Notes: generated by a model not told the origin, from the sequence alone. 64,000 nucleotides of DNA from Acidobacteriota bacterium (GCA_028874215.1 JAPPLF010000041.1:44294-108293), one strand, 5' to 3'; numbered from the stretch's first letter, positions 1 through 12,094 are shown. Made by a program: numbers and translations.

Positions 1-284
1 AATGCGGCTGTATTGGCCTCCATTTCGGAGCGCAACGCTGCCGTATTGGCCTCCAAGTCGGAACGCAACGCCGCCGAACTGGCCTCCAGGTCGGAACGCA
101 ACGCCGCCGAACTGGCCTCCAGGTCGGAGCGCAACGCTGCCACATTCGAGTCCAGGTCCCGTTTCGTGGCGGCGGTGTCTCGACTCTCCTGAATAGCGAA
201 AACGATCGCCTCGGCCTGTTTGGTTGCAATTCCGGTGGCTTCAAGTCTGCGGGCGGTGGCCAAGGAATCGAATGGAGTGCTCAT
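1..284 (-). CDS. DUF1640-like coiled-coil protein, cut by the window edge
   Basis: The reading frame starts at an ATG whose complement lies at 282-284 and runs off the left edge, so only the first 94 residues are visible. They begin MSTPFDSLATARRLEATGI, followed by an AEAIVFAIQESRD stretch and then 11-residue repeats of the type LRSDLEASSAA. The opening (short helical head with 'A..LEA.G....QAEAI', then a long coiled coil) matches my memory of the DUF1640/CCDC90-type family, small proteins often ending in a membrane helix; that end is outside the window. The role in bacteria is unknown to me. The repeats follow an 11-residue (hendecad) spacing expected for a long, almost straight coiled coil. 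Confidence 0.7.
   Translation of the reverse strand, partial: MSTPFDSLATARRLEATGIATKQAEAIVFAIQESRDTAATKRDLDSNVAALRSDLEASSAALRSDLEASSAALRSDLEANTAALRSEMEANTAA
11..142. repeat. Four tandem 33-bp repeats inside the coiled-coil gene
   Basis: Units of 33 bp at 11-43, 44-76, 77-109 and 110-142 share a core of ggcctcca..tcggagcgca and differ at only a few positions; positions 1-10 look like the end of a fifth unit. On the minus strand each unit encodes 11 residues. The length is a multiple of three, so unit gain or loss would keep the frame. Confidence 0.85.
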
Positions 285-669
285 CTGTGTATCTCCCAAA
301 TCATGGCGGAACGGAGTATTGACTTCAATACACACAACGAGTCCGGGGGTGTTTCCATGAATGGCAAGCATTGACCTCGTGCAGGAAAGCAGGACTGCGC
401 ATCGCCCGGGAGGAATCCCCACGCCTGCAATCGCGGCGCCGAGTGGGTGTGATTCCGGCGTCCTTCCCCGCGGAACCAGACGATTCCCGGGTTGTGGACT
501 CGATACCTTCGACCCTCTACCATTACTGCCCGTACCAAGAGCCTCCGTGGCATCCGGATGGCGCACGAATGCGTTGGCAATCGGAAAGGGCGGCCGCGGG
601 ATTCGCTGCCGTTTCCGCTTGGTCGCGGGACTCTGACCACGGATTGTTATCGCCGACAAGGAGAACTTC
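285..669. other. Intergenic region without a supported gene
   Basis: This 385-base stretch separates two divergent genes. Open frames exist on both strands, but none has a recognisable protein, a good ribosome site or a conserved motif. It must hold the promoters of both neighbours; I could not pick convincing -35/-10 boxes. The only clear signal is the AAGGAG at 658-663 serving the gene at 670. Confidence 0.5.
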
Positions 670-3864
<3,195 letters not shown>

Positions 3865-3900
3865 CGCCCGGCGCGCCGGGACGGCCGCCCGGACCCGCCG

Positions 3901-6213
3901 TCACTCTCTCTTTTCCGGCCAGTTCAAGTGCTTGTGCAGGAACGAGAAGGTGCCTTGGCCGTTGATGGTGTGCGGTCCCACGAACCACTCGATCTCGACC
4001 CGGTCGGCCAGGCCCAGGCGCGCGGAGTACAGGTGGCGCACCTTGGCGAATTCATAGCCCACCATCTCGTCGGGGGCCACGCCGTCGAAATGTCCCCGCT
4101 CCACCATGAAGGGCCGGGGGGCAATCAGGGCCGCCATCTCCGCGTAGTTGAACGTGCTGCCCAGGTCGAACTCGAAGATCTCGTACTCTCCATGGAAGAC
4201 GTAGCTGTACCTGGCTCGGGATGAGGCGTTCTTCCAGACCCACTCGTTGAAGTCGGCCGAGCAGATGGAGAGGGCGTAGTCGGTCAACAGGGCAGGAACC
4301 CGCATGGCCGTCTTCCCTCCATAGCTCAGGCCGTAGAAGCCGATCCGGCCGGGGTCCACCCAGGGGAGGGTCTTGAGCCAGTCCAGGATCTGCTGGTGTT
4401 GGGCGGCGATGATGGAGAAGAGGGACTTCTTGAGGGGGTTGGCCTTCCGCTGCAGCGTGCGGAAGCGGTCCCGGAAGATGTAGAGATTCTGAGGGGCGAA
4501 GGTGATGAAGCCCCGTTCGGCGAGCTTGGCCGTAAAGTCGTGATAGGCCCTGTGGTCGCCGCGGATGGTTTCCTGGGGCCGCCCTTCCAGGCCGTGCTGG
4601 CAGACCACCACCGGCCGCCGCTCGCCGGGGACCAGATCCTTGGGAAGAAGCAGAATCCCGTAGGCGATGACGTCGGGGTAGACGTCGAGGACCACCTCGT
4701 GCCCGGTCCAGCCGGGGGCGTCGTAGATCGGGCGGGTGCGGGGATTGAACGGCAGTCGATCGTCGTGGAACCAGCCGATGACCTCCTCCCGGAAGATCTC
4801 GCGGTAGTCCCGCGTACTCTTCCGATAGGCTTCCAGGGAGGTGGTGTCCAGATTCTCCATGAAGGTTTGACGGACGTAGGGGCTCTCGGAGAGCAGCCAC
4901 TGGTTGTGGCGGTCCATTTCGCCGACCTGGCGCTCCATGCGGACCCCGGGATCGAAAGAGTCCGGCAGGAAAGAGGGGGCAGGACCGGAGGGAGCCGGTT
5001 CGAGTCCGCTTGAGAGCGATCCAAGCAGAGAGGTCAGGGCGGGGTCGCCGCCTGCGGGACCGGCGCCCCGGGGACCACGGGTCACGAGTTGGATCCGGTC
5101 TGCGGGTTTCAGTCCGGCCACGAATTCCTGGGCCCGTCGGACCTCCCGGCGAACGGTTTCGAGTGGCGGCGTGTCCAGAATCGCCGGAGCCCCACCTTCT
5201 CCGGGCAGCGTCAACTCGGGACCCCTTGCCGCTTCGACGATCAAGGAACGAGGTGCGATCATCGAGGCCAGTTCCGCGTCCCCGAACTGCTCCAGCAGCC
5301 CGAAGACGTTGCGGTCGATGGGTTGTTTCCAAATGTTGCGCCGGTCGCTGAAATACCCGCTCACCAGGGCGGCGTCGATTCGGGTGTCCAGGGCGGCCGC
5401 ATAGAGCGCGAGGCCACCTCCCTCGCCATAACCGGCAATACCGATACGGGGGTCGCCGCCTTCGGCGTCCTGTGTGAACCAGTCCACCAGGGCCAGGAGC
5501 TTCTGGATCTCGTAACCCAGCAGGTGCCGGCCCAGTTCGAAGGCGGACCGGTAGATGAACTCCCGATGCGTCAGGAGGGGACGCCCGATCCGCCTCTTCC
5601 TATCCCGGCTGATGAGGGCCGGAACCACGACCCGGCAGCCGCTCTCGGCCAAGCGGCGCGCGAACTGGGATGCGGCAGGGACCCCGGGAATCAGGCCGGC
5701 GATCTGTTCCGGGCTCTGGTCCGCGTCCGGGACGGCGATGACGTCGGCGGCAGGCCGGCCCTGCCGGGGAACCAGGAGCAGCCCTTCTCCATGCATCTGG
5801 CCGACGGAGGGCCAGCGGATGGAGAACACATCGTAGGATTCGGTCCCCCCGATGCGGGCGCTTTGCCGGACCGTGGCCATCAGTTCCGGACTCGAAAAGG
5901 GCACCCGAGGATCCCGGACTCCCAGGATGTGAGCCAGCCTCTTCCGGTTCGGCTCCAGGGATCGGGCGTAGTTCCCGGGGGATGAGAAGTCGCGGTTCCA
6001 GTGTCGCGCCCGGGTCCGGCGGGAGTTCTCCAATTTGCCCAGGAGGAAGCGGTCGGCGCCGGCCACCAGGTGGGAAGCGATGTCTCCCGTCATCTCCAAT
6101 GGCTGCGTCCGGCGCGAGAGCTCTGAAGCGGGCTGCCCGAAGGCTATCCGGCCATCCGCCCAAGACGCCAACAGGACACCCGCCAGAACCAAGAAGGGAG
6201 AAATCTTCACCAT
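3901..6213 (-). CDS. Secreted tandem alpha/beta-hydrolase (acetyl-xylan-esterase-like), 770 residues
   Basis: The open frame extends further upstream, but the protein sensibly starts at the ATG complementary to 6211-6213: MVKISPFLVLAGVLLASWA is a good Sec signal peptide. Two alpha/beta-hydrolase units follow. The first has the elbow GYGEGG near residue 260, where the nucleophile position holds Glu instead of Ser. The second has an intact elbow GLSYGG near residue 627 inside FYGLSYGGKTAMR, with an 'RPVVVCQHG' oxyanion-side strand before it and 'APRPFMVERGHFDGV' for the acid region. This layout fits the large dienelactone-hydrolase/acetyl-esterase group of secreted proteins that act on plant or algal polysaccharide esters. 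I infer that only the C-terminal unit is catalytic. The small membrane-protein gene lies 56 bases upstream on the same strand. Confidence 0.85.
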   Translation of the reverse strand: MVKISPFLVLAGVLLASWADGRIAFGQPASELSRRTQPLEMTGDIASHLVAGADRFLLGKLENSRRTRARHWNRDFSSPGNYARSLEPNRKRLAHILGVRDPRVPFSSPELMATVRQSARIGGTESYDVFSIRWPSVGQMHGEGLLLVPRQGRPAADVIAVPDADQSPEQIAGLIPGVPAASQFARRLAESGCRVVVPALISRDRKRRIGRPLLTHREFIYRSAFELGRHLLGYEIQKLLALVDWFTQDAEGGDPRIGIAGYGEGGGLALYAAALDTRIDAALVSGYFSDRRNIWKQPIDRNVFGLLEQFGDAELASMIAPRSLIVEAARGPELTLPGEGGAPAILDTPPLETVRREVRRAQEFVAGLKPADRIQLVTRGPRGAGPAGGDPALTSLLGSLSSGLEPAPSGPAPSFLPDSFDPGVRMERQVGEMDRHNQWLLSESPYVRQTFMENLDTTSLEAYRKSTRDYREIFREEVIGWFHDDRLPFNPRTRPIYDAPGWTGHEVVLDVYPDVIAYGILLLPKDLVPGERRPVVVCQHGLEGRPQETIRGDHRAYHDFTAKLAERGFITFAPQNLYIFRDRFRTLQRKANPLKKSLFSIIAAQHQQILDWLKTLPWVDPGRIGFYGLSYGGKTAMRVPALLTDYALSICSADFNEWVWKNASSRARYSYVFHGEYEIFEFDLGSTFNYAEMAALIAPRPFMVERGHFDGVAPDEMVGYEFAKVRHLYSARLGLADRVEIEWFVGPHTINGQGTFSFLHKHLNWPEKRE

Positions 6214-6269
6214 TGGGACCCTACGGGTGCGGCGGCCGGTTTGCAATTCCAGTTGGCGGACCGTGCCGC

Positions 6270-6620
6270 TCACAGCGGATAACCTTGGATACGGGCCGAG
6301 ATCCATGCCGCGACGGCGCCCGCCGCCAGGTAACCGGCCATCCCGGCCAGGAGTCCGGCCCAGAGGCGGGACCGAAGCCTGAGACCCCACCAGGCGCCGG
6401 CGATCGCTCCGGCGGTCATCCCTGCAAAGGGGACATAGAATCCGAGCTTCCCCTGGCTGCACCAGGGGCACCAGGGTCCCTGGAGGTTATGCACGTTGCA
6501 GGAGGCCATCCCCTCCATGAGCGTGCAGCCGCATCCGAAAAGAAGACCGCAGTAGGCGGTGACGGTGGCCGCCTCCACGACGAGCAGGAGCGCAACGCAG
6601 ATCAACAGCCGTGCCAGCAT
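6270..6620 (-). CDS. Small cysteine-rich membrane protein, unknown function
   Basis: 116 residues with a hydrophobic N-terminal helix (about residues 3-28), a Cys-rich loop, and two or three hydrophobic segments in the second half. Cysteines fall at 8, 24, 30, 32, 41, 51 and 54; the loop contains CGC, a CNVHN and a CPWC thioredoxin-like pair. CPWC next to another CxC suggests metal binding or disulfide chemistry at the membrane surface, but this is inference. I do not recognise a named family. It is transcribed towards the tandem hydrolase gene with a 56-base gap, so the two could share a transcript. Confidence 0.7.
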   Translation of the reverse strand: MLARLLICVALLLVVEAATVTAYCGLLFGCGCTLMEGMASCNVHNLQGPWCPWCSQGKLGFYVPFAGMTAGAIAGAWWGLRLRSRLWAGLLAGMAGYLAAGAVAAWISARIQGYPL

Positions 6621-6741
6621 ATCCGGAACCCAGTGTACACCGCCGCCTCCGTCCCGGCTGGAAAGAGAATGCTCGCCAGGGTGATGGGCGATAATGATCC
6701 CGCCGGCCGGGTTTGCCGTCGCTGGCGGGGATTTCGGTCAT

Positions 6742-6771
6742 TTGAACTGCCTTCGGCCCAGCGCATAGTAT
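6742..6771 (+). promoter_or_regulatory. Candidate sigma-70 promoter for the aldolase/TPP-enzyme pair
   Basis: TTGAAC at 6742-6747 and TAGTAT at 6766-6771 are separated by 18 bases, each matching four of the six consensus bases. The pair lies 39 bases before the start codon at 6811. It is found by eye only. Confidence 0.35.
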
Positions 6772-6810
6772 GGAGGCGTTTTTTACTTGTGGAACGAGAG
6801 GAAGGAGGCC

Positions 6811-8010
6811 ATGAGCACCACCGGGAAGACGTTGGCTCGCGGTGATCGGGTTGCAGGGTACAACTTGGAGGAGATTGAGGCGCGCCTGGAGTCCTGCGAG
6901 GGGATCTCCGGCGTGTGCAAGACCGATCTTGCCACTCCTTCCCTGCTGCTGGATCTGGATCTCTTCGAGGCCAACGTCGAGACCATGGCCCGCCACGCTG
7001 CAAGCCGCTCCATCGGAATGCGGCCTCACTCCAAGACCCACAAATGCCCGGAGGTTGCGCGGCGCCAACTGGATGCCGGCGCTCTGGGAATCTCCACGGC
7101 CACCGTCTCCGAAGCCGAGACCATGGCCCGAGCCGGCATTACCGGCCTCCTGATCACCTCCGAGATGGCGGACCCCAACAAATTTCAGCGGCTGGTCCGC
7201 TTGACCCGGCGCCATCCCGACACCATGGCGGTGGTCGACCATGTGTGGCAGGCGGAGCAGATGAACCATGCGGCCGTGGCTGGAGGAGTGCACCTCAATA
7301 TCATGCTGGACATCGATCCGGCCAACCGCCGAACCGGGGTCGAAGCCGGACAGCCGGCGCTCCGTCTGGCCCGGGCCGTGGACCGCCTCTCGAATCTGAA
7401 TCTGAGAGGGGTCCACTGCTACTGCGGAAAGTCGTCCCACGTCCACGGTTTCGAAGAGCGGCGGCGGCACTCGCAGGAATCCATGGCCGCTCCACTGGAG
7501 ACCTTCTCCAGGATGCGGAAGGATGGGCTCCCGGTGGAAATCTTCTCCGGTTGCAGCACCGGGACCTACAATATCGATTCCGAAATCGAGGGCATCACCG
7601 AGATGCAGGCAGGTTCCTACGTCTTCATGGACCTGGATTACATGCGCATCGGTGGCCGAGGGGGCGATGTCTACGATGACTTCGATCCTGCCCTGACGGT
7701 CCTCTCCACGGTCACCAGCAGGAACCTCTCCGGCCAGGCCACGCTGGATGCCGGGCTCAAGGCCTTTTCCACCGATCGGGCCTTCGGGCCGCGGCCGGTG
7801 GGGATCGAAGGCGCGGGCTTTCGATGGGGCGGGGACGAACACGGCATCCTGACCCTGGAAGCGGCCGGCGCCGATGTCCGTCTGGGCGACAAGCTGGAAT
7901 TCTATCCCCCCCACTGCGACCCCACGGTCAACCTCTACGATCGCATCTACTGCACCCGGGGCGATCAGGTGGTGGAAGTCTGGCCGATCCTCGCCCGCGG
8001 CCATCGCTAA
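6811..8010 (+). CDS. DSD1-family PLP enzyme, D-threonine aldolase-like
   Basis: 399 residues from the ATG at 6811, which has GAAGGAGG at 6801-6808; the frame is open upstream to a TTG at 6787 but that lacks a site. The N-terminal alanine-racemase-type barrel carries RPHSKTHK, with Lys75 as the expected Schiff-base lysine of D-threonine aldolase and D-serine/D-threo-3-hydroxyaspartate dehydratase. The C-terminal domain carries PPHCDPTVNLYD, the His-x-Asp/Cys divalent-metal site of this fold type III family. Members split D-3-hydroxy amino acids to glycine plus aldehyde, or dehydrate D-serine. The exact reaction cannot be told from sequence. The next gene starts 59 bases downstream on the same strand, so the two are probably co-transcribed. 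Confidence 0.88.
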   Translation: MSTTGKTLARGDRVAGYNLEEIEARLESCEGISGVCKTDLATPSLLLDLDLFEANVETMARHAASRSIGMRPHSKTHKCPEVARRQLDAGALGISTATVSEAETMARAGITGLLITSEMADPNKFQRLVRLTRRHPDTMAVVDHVWQAEQMNHAAVAGGVHLNIMLDIDPANRRTGVEAGQPALRLARAVDRLSNLNLRGVHCYCGKSSHVHGFEERRRHSQESMAAPLETFSRMRKDGLPVEIFSGCSTGTYNIDSEIEGITEMQAGSYVFMDLDYMRIGGRGGDVYDDFDPALTVLSTVTSRNLSGQATLDAGLKAFSTDRAFGPRPVGIEGAGFRWGGDEHGILTLEAAGADVRLGDKLEFYPPHCDPTVNLYDRIYCTRGDQVVEVWPILARGHR

Positions 8011-8069
8011 AAAGGTCCCGCGCCGGCGGTAGATCCGGATGCACCCGGGGGGCACGGAGGGAGGCAAGA

Positions 8070-9689
8070 ATGCAGCTGTCCGAACTGATCGTCCGGGAAG
8101 CCAGGGAACGGGGCCTGAACCACTACTTCGGCATCCCGGGAAGCGGGCTGCCCCTGGACATCATGGATTGGGGGCGGCGTCTGGATCTCGACTTCGTCAC
8201 GGTGGCCCATGAGTCCTCGGCGGCCATCATGGCTGCCTACTATGGACTCGTGAGAGAGACGGCGGGTCTGGCCCTGGCGGTCAAGGGCGTCGGAGCCGGG
8301 AACCTGGCGGGTGGGGCCGTCAACGCCTACTTCGAGCGCGTCCCCGTCGTCTGTTGCTGCGAGCGGAGTCCATTGTCCACCGGCCACCTGGAGCTGGTCT
8401 GCCAGTGCTCCCACGGGAAGCTCTTCGACTCGGTGGTCAAGTCGCAGTGTACGGTCTCTCTCGACTCGGCTCGGGAGAGTCTTCGCGACGCCTTCTTCCA
8501 GGCGTCCGATGGCCGTCCGGGTCCGGTGCTGCTGGACGTTCCTACCGACCTGTCGACGGCTTCCGTGCCGGGTGGGACGCTCGCTTCGCTTGAGGCTCGT
8601 CCGTCCGCACAGCCCGACGAATCGAAGCTCGCAGTTCTCCGGAAGGCGTTGTCAGAGTCCCAAAGACCGGTGGTCCTGGCGGGACAGGACGTGGTCCGGG
8701 CCGGTGCCTGCGCATTCCTGCACTCGCTGGTCGAATCCCTGGGAGCCGCGGTTCTGGTGGAGATGGACGCCCACGGAGTCTTTCCCGAGTCCCACCCCCT
8801 GTGGGCCGGGACCTTCGTGGGACACCAGATTCCCCACACGGTGGAGGGAGAGCTGGTCCCGCAAGCCGACTTGGCGCTTCTGGTCGGCTGCGACAGCCTG
8901 GTTTCGGACAAGAAGTGGGAGTCGGCGGCCCCCGTCTTCGAATTGGCCCAGCGGGAAGAGTACGAATCGCTGGCGGCCAGTCCCCGCCTTCGGATCGACG
9001 GCGATCTGAAAACCTCTTTGACGCGGCTGCTTCCGCCGGCCCCCCAGGCCGGATTTCCGCCGTCGCAAATCGCGAAGACCCGGGAGCAGGTTTTGCGGCA
9101 CTTCCGGCGTCCGGGTGACGCCCGGCTGGCGGCTCAGGACATTATCGAGATCACGCGGACCCATCTGCCGGATGACGGCCTTCTGATTTCCGAAACGGGG
9201 ATCTTCATCCTGATGTTGCATCATCTCTGGCCCGTGGATCGCCCCGGCAGCCATCTCTGCACTTCCGGCGGACGCACCATGGGCCTGATGCTTCCGGCGA
9301 TCCTGGGGGCCAAACTGGCCCGGCCCGAACAACCCATGGTGGGCATTGGAGCCGATGGCAGCACCTTGATGCGGCTGGGGGAGTTGGAGGTCTTCGCCCG
9401 CACCGGAGTCCGGGTCCCTCTGGTGATCCTGAATGACCACGCGCTGGGCACCATGAAGTCGAGGCAGCAAAGCCGGGGTATGGAGGACTACGGGCTGGAT
9501 CTGCACCCCATCGATCTGGCGGCCGTGGCCCGGGCCTCGGGTCTGGCCGGTGTCGTGGTCCGGACGCCCGAGGAATACGAAACGGAACTCAAGAAGGCTC
9601 TGGTTGCCGACACCACCACTCTGATCGACGCGCGGGTGGACCCTCAGGCCTACCAGGACAGCTTCGCCGCCACCATCGGGATCATCTAG
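8070..9689 (+). CDS. Thiamine-diphosphate enzyme of the acetolactate-synthase/decarboxylase fold
   Basis: 539 residues with all three TPP-enzyme regions. The Pyr domain holds the activating glutamate (Glu48 in VAHESSAA), the middle domain follows ('RPVVLAGQDVVRAGA'), and the PP domain holds GIGADGSTLMRLGELEVF followed by VILND, a variant of the usual GDG...NN cofactor site. Length and order match acetolactate synthase-like, benzoylformate and phosphonopyruvate decarboxylase-like enzymes; I cannot assign a substrate. The strong GGAGGGAGG at 8056-8064 fixes the start. Pairing with the upstream DSD1-family enzyme suggests a short route acting on a 3-hydroxy amino acid or its 2-oxo acid product. 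The stop codon overlaps the stop of the convergent gene within CTAG at 9686-9689. Confidence 0.85.
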   Translation: MQLSELIVREARERGLNHYFGIPGSGLPLDIMDWGRRLDLDFVTVAHESSAAIMAAYYGLVRETAGLALAVKGVGAGNLAGGAVNAYFERVPVVCCCERSPLSTGHLELVCQCSHGKLFDSVVKSQCTVSLDSARESLRDAFFQASDGRPGPVLLDVPTDLSTASVPGGTLASLEARPSAQPDESKLAVLRKALSESQRPVVLAGQDVVRAGACAFLHSLVESLGAAVLVEMDAHGVFPESHPLWAGTFVGHQIPHTVEGELVPQADLALLVGCDSLVSDKKWESAAPVFELAQREEYESLAASPRLRIDGDLKTSLTRLLPPAPQAGFPPSQIAKTREQVLRHFRRPGDARLAAQDIIEITRTHLPDDGLLISETGIFILMLHHLWPVDRPGSHLCTSGGRTMGLMLPAILGAKLARPEQPMVGIGADGSTLMRLGELEVFARTGVRVPLVILNDHALGTMKSRQQSRGMEDYGLDLHPIDLAAVARASGLAGVVVRTPEEYETELKKALVADTTTLIDARVDPQAYQDSFAATIGII

Positions 9690-10945
9690 CCACCCTCCCG
9701 CAACGGCAGCCAGCGGGGGTGATCGGCTCCCCGGCCCTGCAGGCCGCGGGTGAGGCGCCTGGCGTTGGTTCCGTTGGACTCCACGCACCAGATCTCCGGC
9801 ATCCGCCCTGTCTTGGCCCGGCAGAAAACGATGGTGCGGCCGTCGGGAGATTCGCTTGCCCTCAGGTCCCAAACGGGGGGGCGGCTCCCGGTCAAGTACC
9901 GGATTTCGCCGCCGCCGGGGTCGATCCGGCAGATCTCCGTGCCGCCCCGGGCCGATGCTGGCTTGTAGTCGCGGTTGAAATGGTCCGTGTCCGGACGCTG
10001 CGGCTGGTATTCCCAGGGCACCTTGCTGCCCGGGAGCTTTCGCGAAAAGAGAATGGCGCCGTCTCGAGTCCAAGAGAGCATATTTGACCCGCCGCCGCGG
10101 TTTCCCGGACTGCCGTAGCTGGCGCCGAACCAGTGGGACTGTCCCCGGGTCAGCACCCGCTGCTCCGATCCGTTGGGGCGGCTGACGCAGACATCGGACC
10201 AGTCGTGACCCGGATCTTGCCGGAAGCGGCAATCCAGGTAGGCGAGCCATGCTCCGTCGGGCGACCAGGCGGGCCCGAAGTAGAGATGGTCCGGATGGGC
10301 CGCAACCAGGGTGCGGCGGCGGCCTTCGAAATCGCTGGTCCAGACCTGGTAACCCGCCGGGCCGGCCAGGTGAAAGGCGACCCGTCTCCTCTCCCGGTTC
10401 AGGCTGAAGCCGTAGGGGAGGCCTTCTCCCGCAGCCGTGAACTCGCGGGCATCGCTGCCATCCAGGTTCATGCTGAAGATCTGTCCGACCTGGTTTCGGA
10501 AGACCTGCACCAACATGCGTTGGTCGTCCAGCAGCAGTTGGGGAGTGTAGAAGACCGCCATCCGGTCCCGGGTGGCGATTTCGGTGAGACGTTTGTCCTG
10601 GAGGTTATAGGTCCAGATATGGGTGGGGGTCCGGGTGTAGTACTGGGCGAAGGGGCGGCCCGGACCGTCCCGGCGCGCTTCCATGCTCAAGAGCAGGATT
10701 CTCCGGCCGTCGCGGAAGAACCCGGCCGGCTGCCACGTCACCTGGTCCGGCTCCTGGAAATCCAGAACTTGCAGATCCCCGCCGGCAGCGTCCATGATGG
10801 CCGTCCTGCCCGCCGTCGTGAAGATGATACGCATTGCCGAGCCGGGCGAGGCCGACGTCGCGGAGGCATGACGGGCATTCGAGGTCAGGGCGGACGCGGA
10901 GAGGAGAGAAACCAGGAGATCGCGGCGGGAAAGGCAGTCTTCCAT
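9686..10945 (-). CDS. Tat-exported WD40-like propeller protein (TolB or oligogalacturonate-lyase type)
   Basis: The frame is open further upstream, but MEDCLSRRDLLVSLLSASAL from the ATG at 10943-10945 is a convincing twin-arginine leader (SRRDLL) and gives 419 residues. An alternative ATG lies at 10985-10987. The mature part is a beta-propeller with blades such as WSPDGAWLAYLDC, ESPDGRTIVFCRA and LSWTRDGAILFSR. The same architecture occurs in TolB-like proteins and in family PL22 oligogalacturonate lyases, which also use a seven-bladed propeller. I cannot place the PL22 metal ligands with certainty, so the enzyme name stays open. The gene converges on the TPP-enzyme gene and overlaps it by 4 bases. 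Confidence 0.75.
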   Translation of the reverse strand: MEDCLSRRDLLVSLLSASALTSNARHASATSASPGSAMRIIFTTAGRTAIMDAAGGDLQVLDFQEPDQVTWQPAGFFRDGRRILLLSMEARRDGPGRPFAQYYTRTPTHIWTYNLQDKRLTEIATRDRMAVFYTPQLLLDDQRMLVQVFRNQVGQIFSMNLDGSDAREFTAAGEGLPYGFSLNRERRRVAFHLAGPAGYQVWTSDFEGRRRTLVAAHPDHLYFGPAWSPDGAWLAYLDCRFRQDPGHDWSDVCVSRPNGSEQRVLTRGQSHWFGASYGSPGNRGGGSNMLSWTRDGAILFSRKLPGSKVPWEYQPQRPDTDHFNRDYKPASARGGTEICRIDPGGGEIRYLTGSRPPVWDLRASESPDGRTIVFCRAKTGRMPEIWCVESNGTNARRLTRGLQGRGADHPRWLPLREGG

Positions 10946-11023
10946 GGCCCGTTTCTGCTCCGGCCACCAGTGATGGAGAGTCCGCATGGTGACGTCAACC
11001 CCCGGGTCTGTAAAGTCGTTGCG

Positions 11024-12055
11024 GTGAAGGAAGGATCGAGCCGTTCCGCCTCCTTGGCCATCCTTGCGGCGGCATCCCTTCTGCTCGCGGGCTGCGCGGC
11101 GGGTCCACGCGATGGGGAGGCTGGTCATGAACCGCCGGCGGATCTGGACTTCCACCGTCTCCAGGTCGAGCCCCTGGTCCACTCCACCTATCCCACCTAT
11201 CGGCGCTACCACGACGCCCTGGCCCCCCAGGTGGTGGTCATCACGGCACGGGGTCTGGAGCGGATCGGCTGGGAGGATCGTCCTGAGAGGGCCTCCTGGC
11301 TCCTCAGGCTGCCGGAGGAGATTTACGTCAATGGACGGAAGCTCCACTACCAGGTGGGGATGCGATGGGTGAATGCGGGAGAGCGGTGGACCTATTCCGG
11401 CGCGCCGGTCAGGGATCTCAACGGGCTCTGGAAGCTGGATCCAAAGCACGATTTCTATTACTACCTGCTCGACGAAGCCGCGGCGACGAAAGCTGTTCTG
11501 GGCCGTCAGTCGGCCGGCATCCATGCGGACTCCACGGGCGCACACTATTCCGTGTCAGTCACCAACAGCTCCGGTGAACCCTGGAGAGATGTCCATGCAT
11601 GGATCTGCCTGGACCATTATCACGCGCCGGTCACCGGATACCGGCCCTATCTCAAGGTGGGATCGTCCTGGACCGAATACCAGAGCCTGCCCGGTGTCGG
11701 AGCTGCCACGTTTCTTCCGGTGGAGGGAAGAAACGGTGAATTTTTCCGGGTCCGGCCCGGGTCGAAGGCGTCCTCCTCCGTGAGCTTCCCGGGGGTCGTC
11801 TGCTGGAACATCACGGACAAGGGGCACCTCCTGACCGCGCATTTTTCGCAAGATGCTCTGGCTGTGCTGGCGAATCAGAATGCCCCCTGCACCGATCTGC
11901 TACTCTGGTTCGGCGACCTGCGGCCCGGCCAGCGGGTCACCCGCGGCGGAAGCGTCCTCATCGTTCGCGCCAGCCTGGAGGAATTCCGGCGGCGGGAGGG
12001 CAGCGTGATGCGACTCTTGGATCGAAGCGGGAAAGAGAACCCGCCGGGTCCGTAG
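11024..12055 (+). CDS. Lipoprotein of unknown function, 343 residues
   Basis: The GTG at 11024 gives the signal KEGSSRSASLAILAAASL followed by the lipobox LAGC with lipidated Cys24; an in-frame ATG at 10973 would lengthen the N-region. No clear ribosome site decides between them. The mature protein opens 'DFHRLQVEPLVHSTYPTYRR' and contains an aromatic run, KHDFYYYLLD, and a beta-rich centre that ends in strands such as GSVLIVRASLEEF. I do not recognise the family. The gene runs divergently from the Tat-exported propeller gene, and the toroid-fold gene starts 39 bases after it, so those two may be one transcript. Confidence 0.7.
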   Translation: MKEGSSRSASLAILAAASLLLAGCAAGPRDGEAGHEPPADLDFHRLQVEPLVHSTYPTYRRYHDALAPQVVVITARGLERIGWEDRPERASWLLRLPEEIYVNGRKLHYQVGMRWVNAGERWTYSGAPVRDLNGLWKLDPKHDFYYYLLDEAAATKAVLGRQSAGIHADSTGAHYSVSVTNSSGEPWRDVHAWICLDHYHAPVTGYRPYLKVGSSWTEYQSLPGVGAATFLPVEGRNGEFFRVRPGSKASSSVSFPGVVCWNITDKGHLLTAHFSQDALAVLANQNAPCTDLLLWFGDLRPGQRVTRGGSVLIVRASLEEFRRREGSVMRLLDRSGKENPPGP

Positions 12056-12094
12056 TATCCTCATGCAGCCGGCTCCCGAACTGGAGACTGAAAA

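Noticed and set aside
11-142. CRISPR-like direct repeats
   Set aside because: The 33-bp units follow each other directly without spacers and keep a reading frame, so they are coding tandem repeats.
281-640. 119-residue minus-strand open frame in the first intergenic region
   Set aside because: No motif, poor start context and overlap with the start region of the coiled-coil gene.
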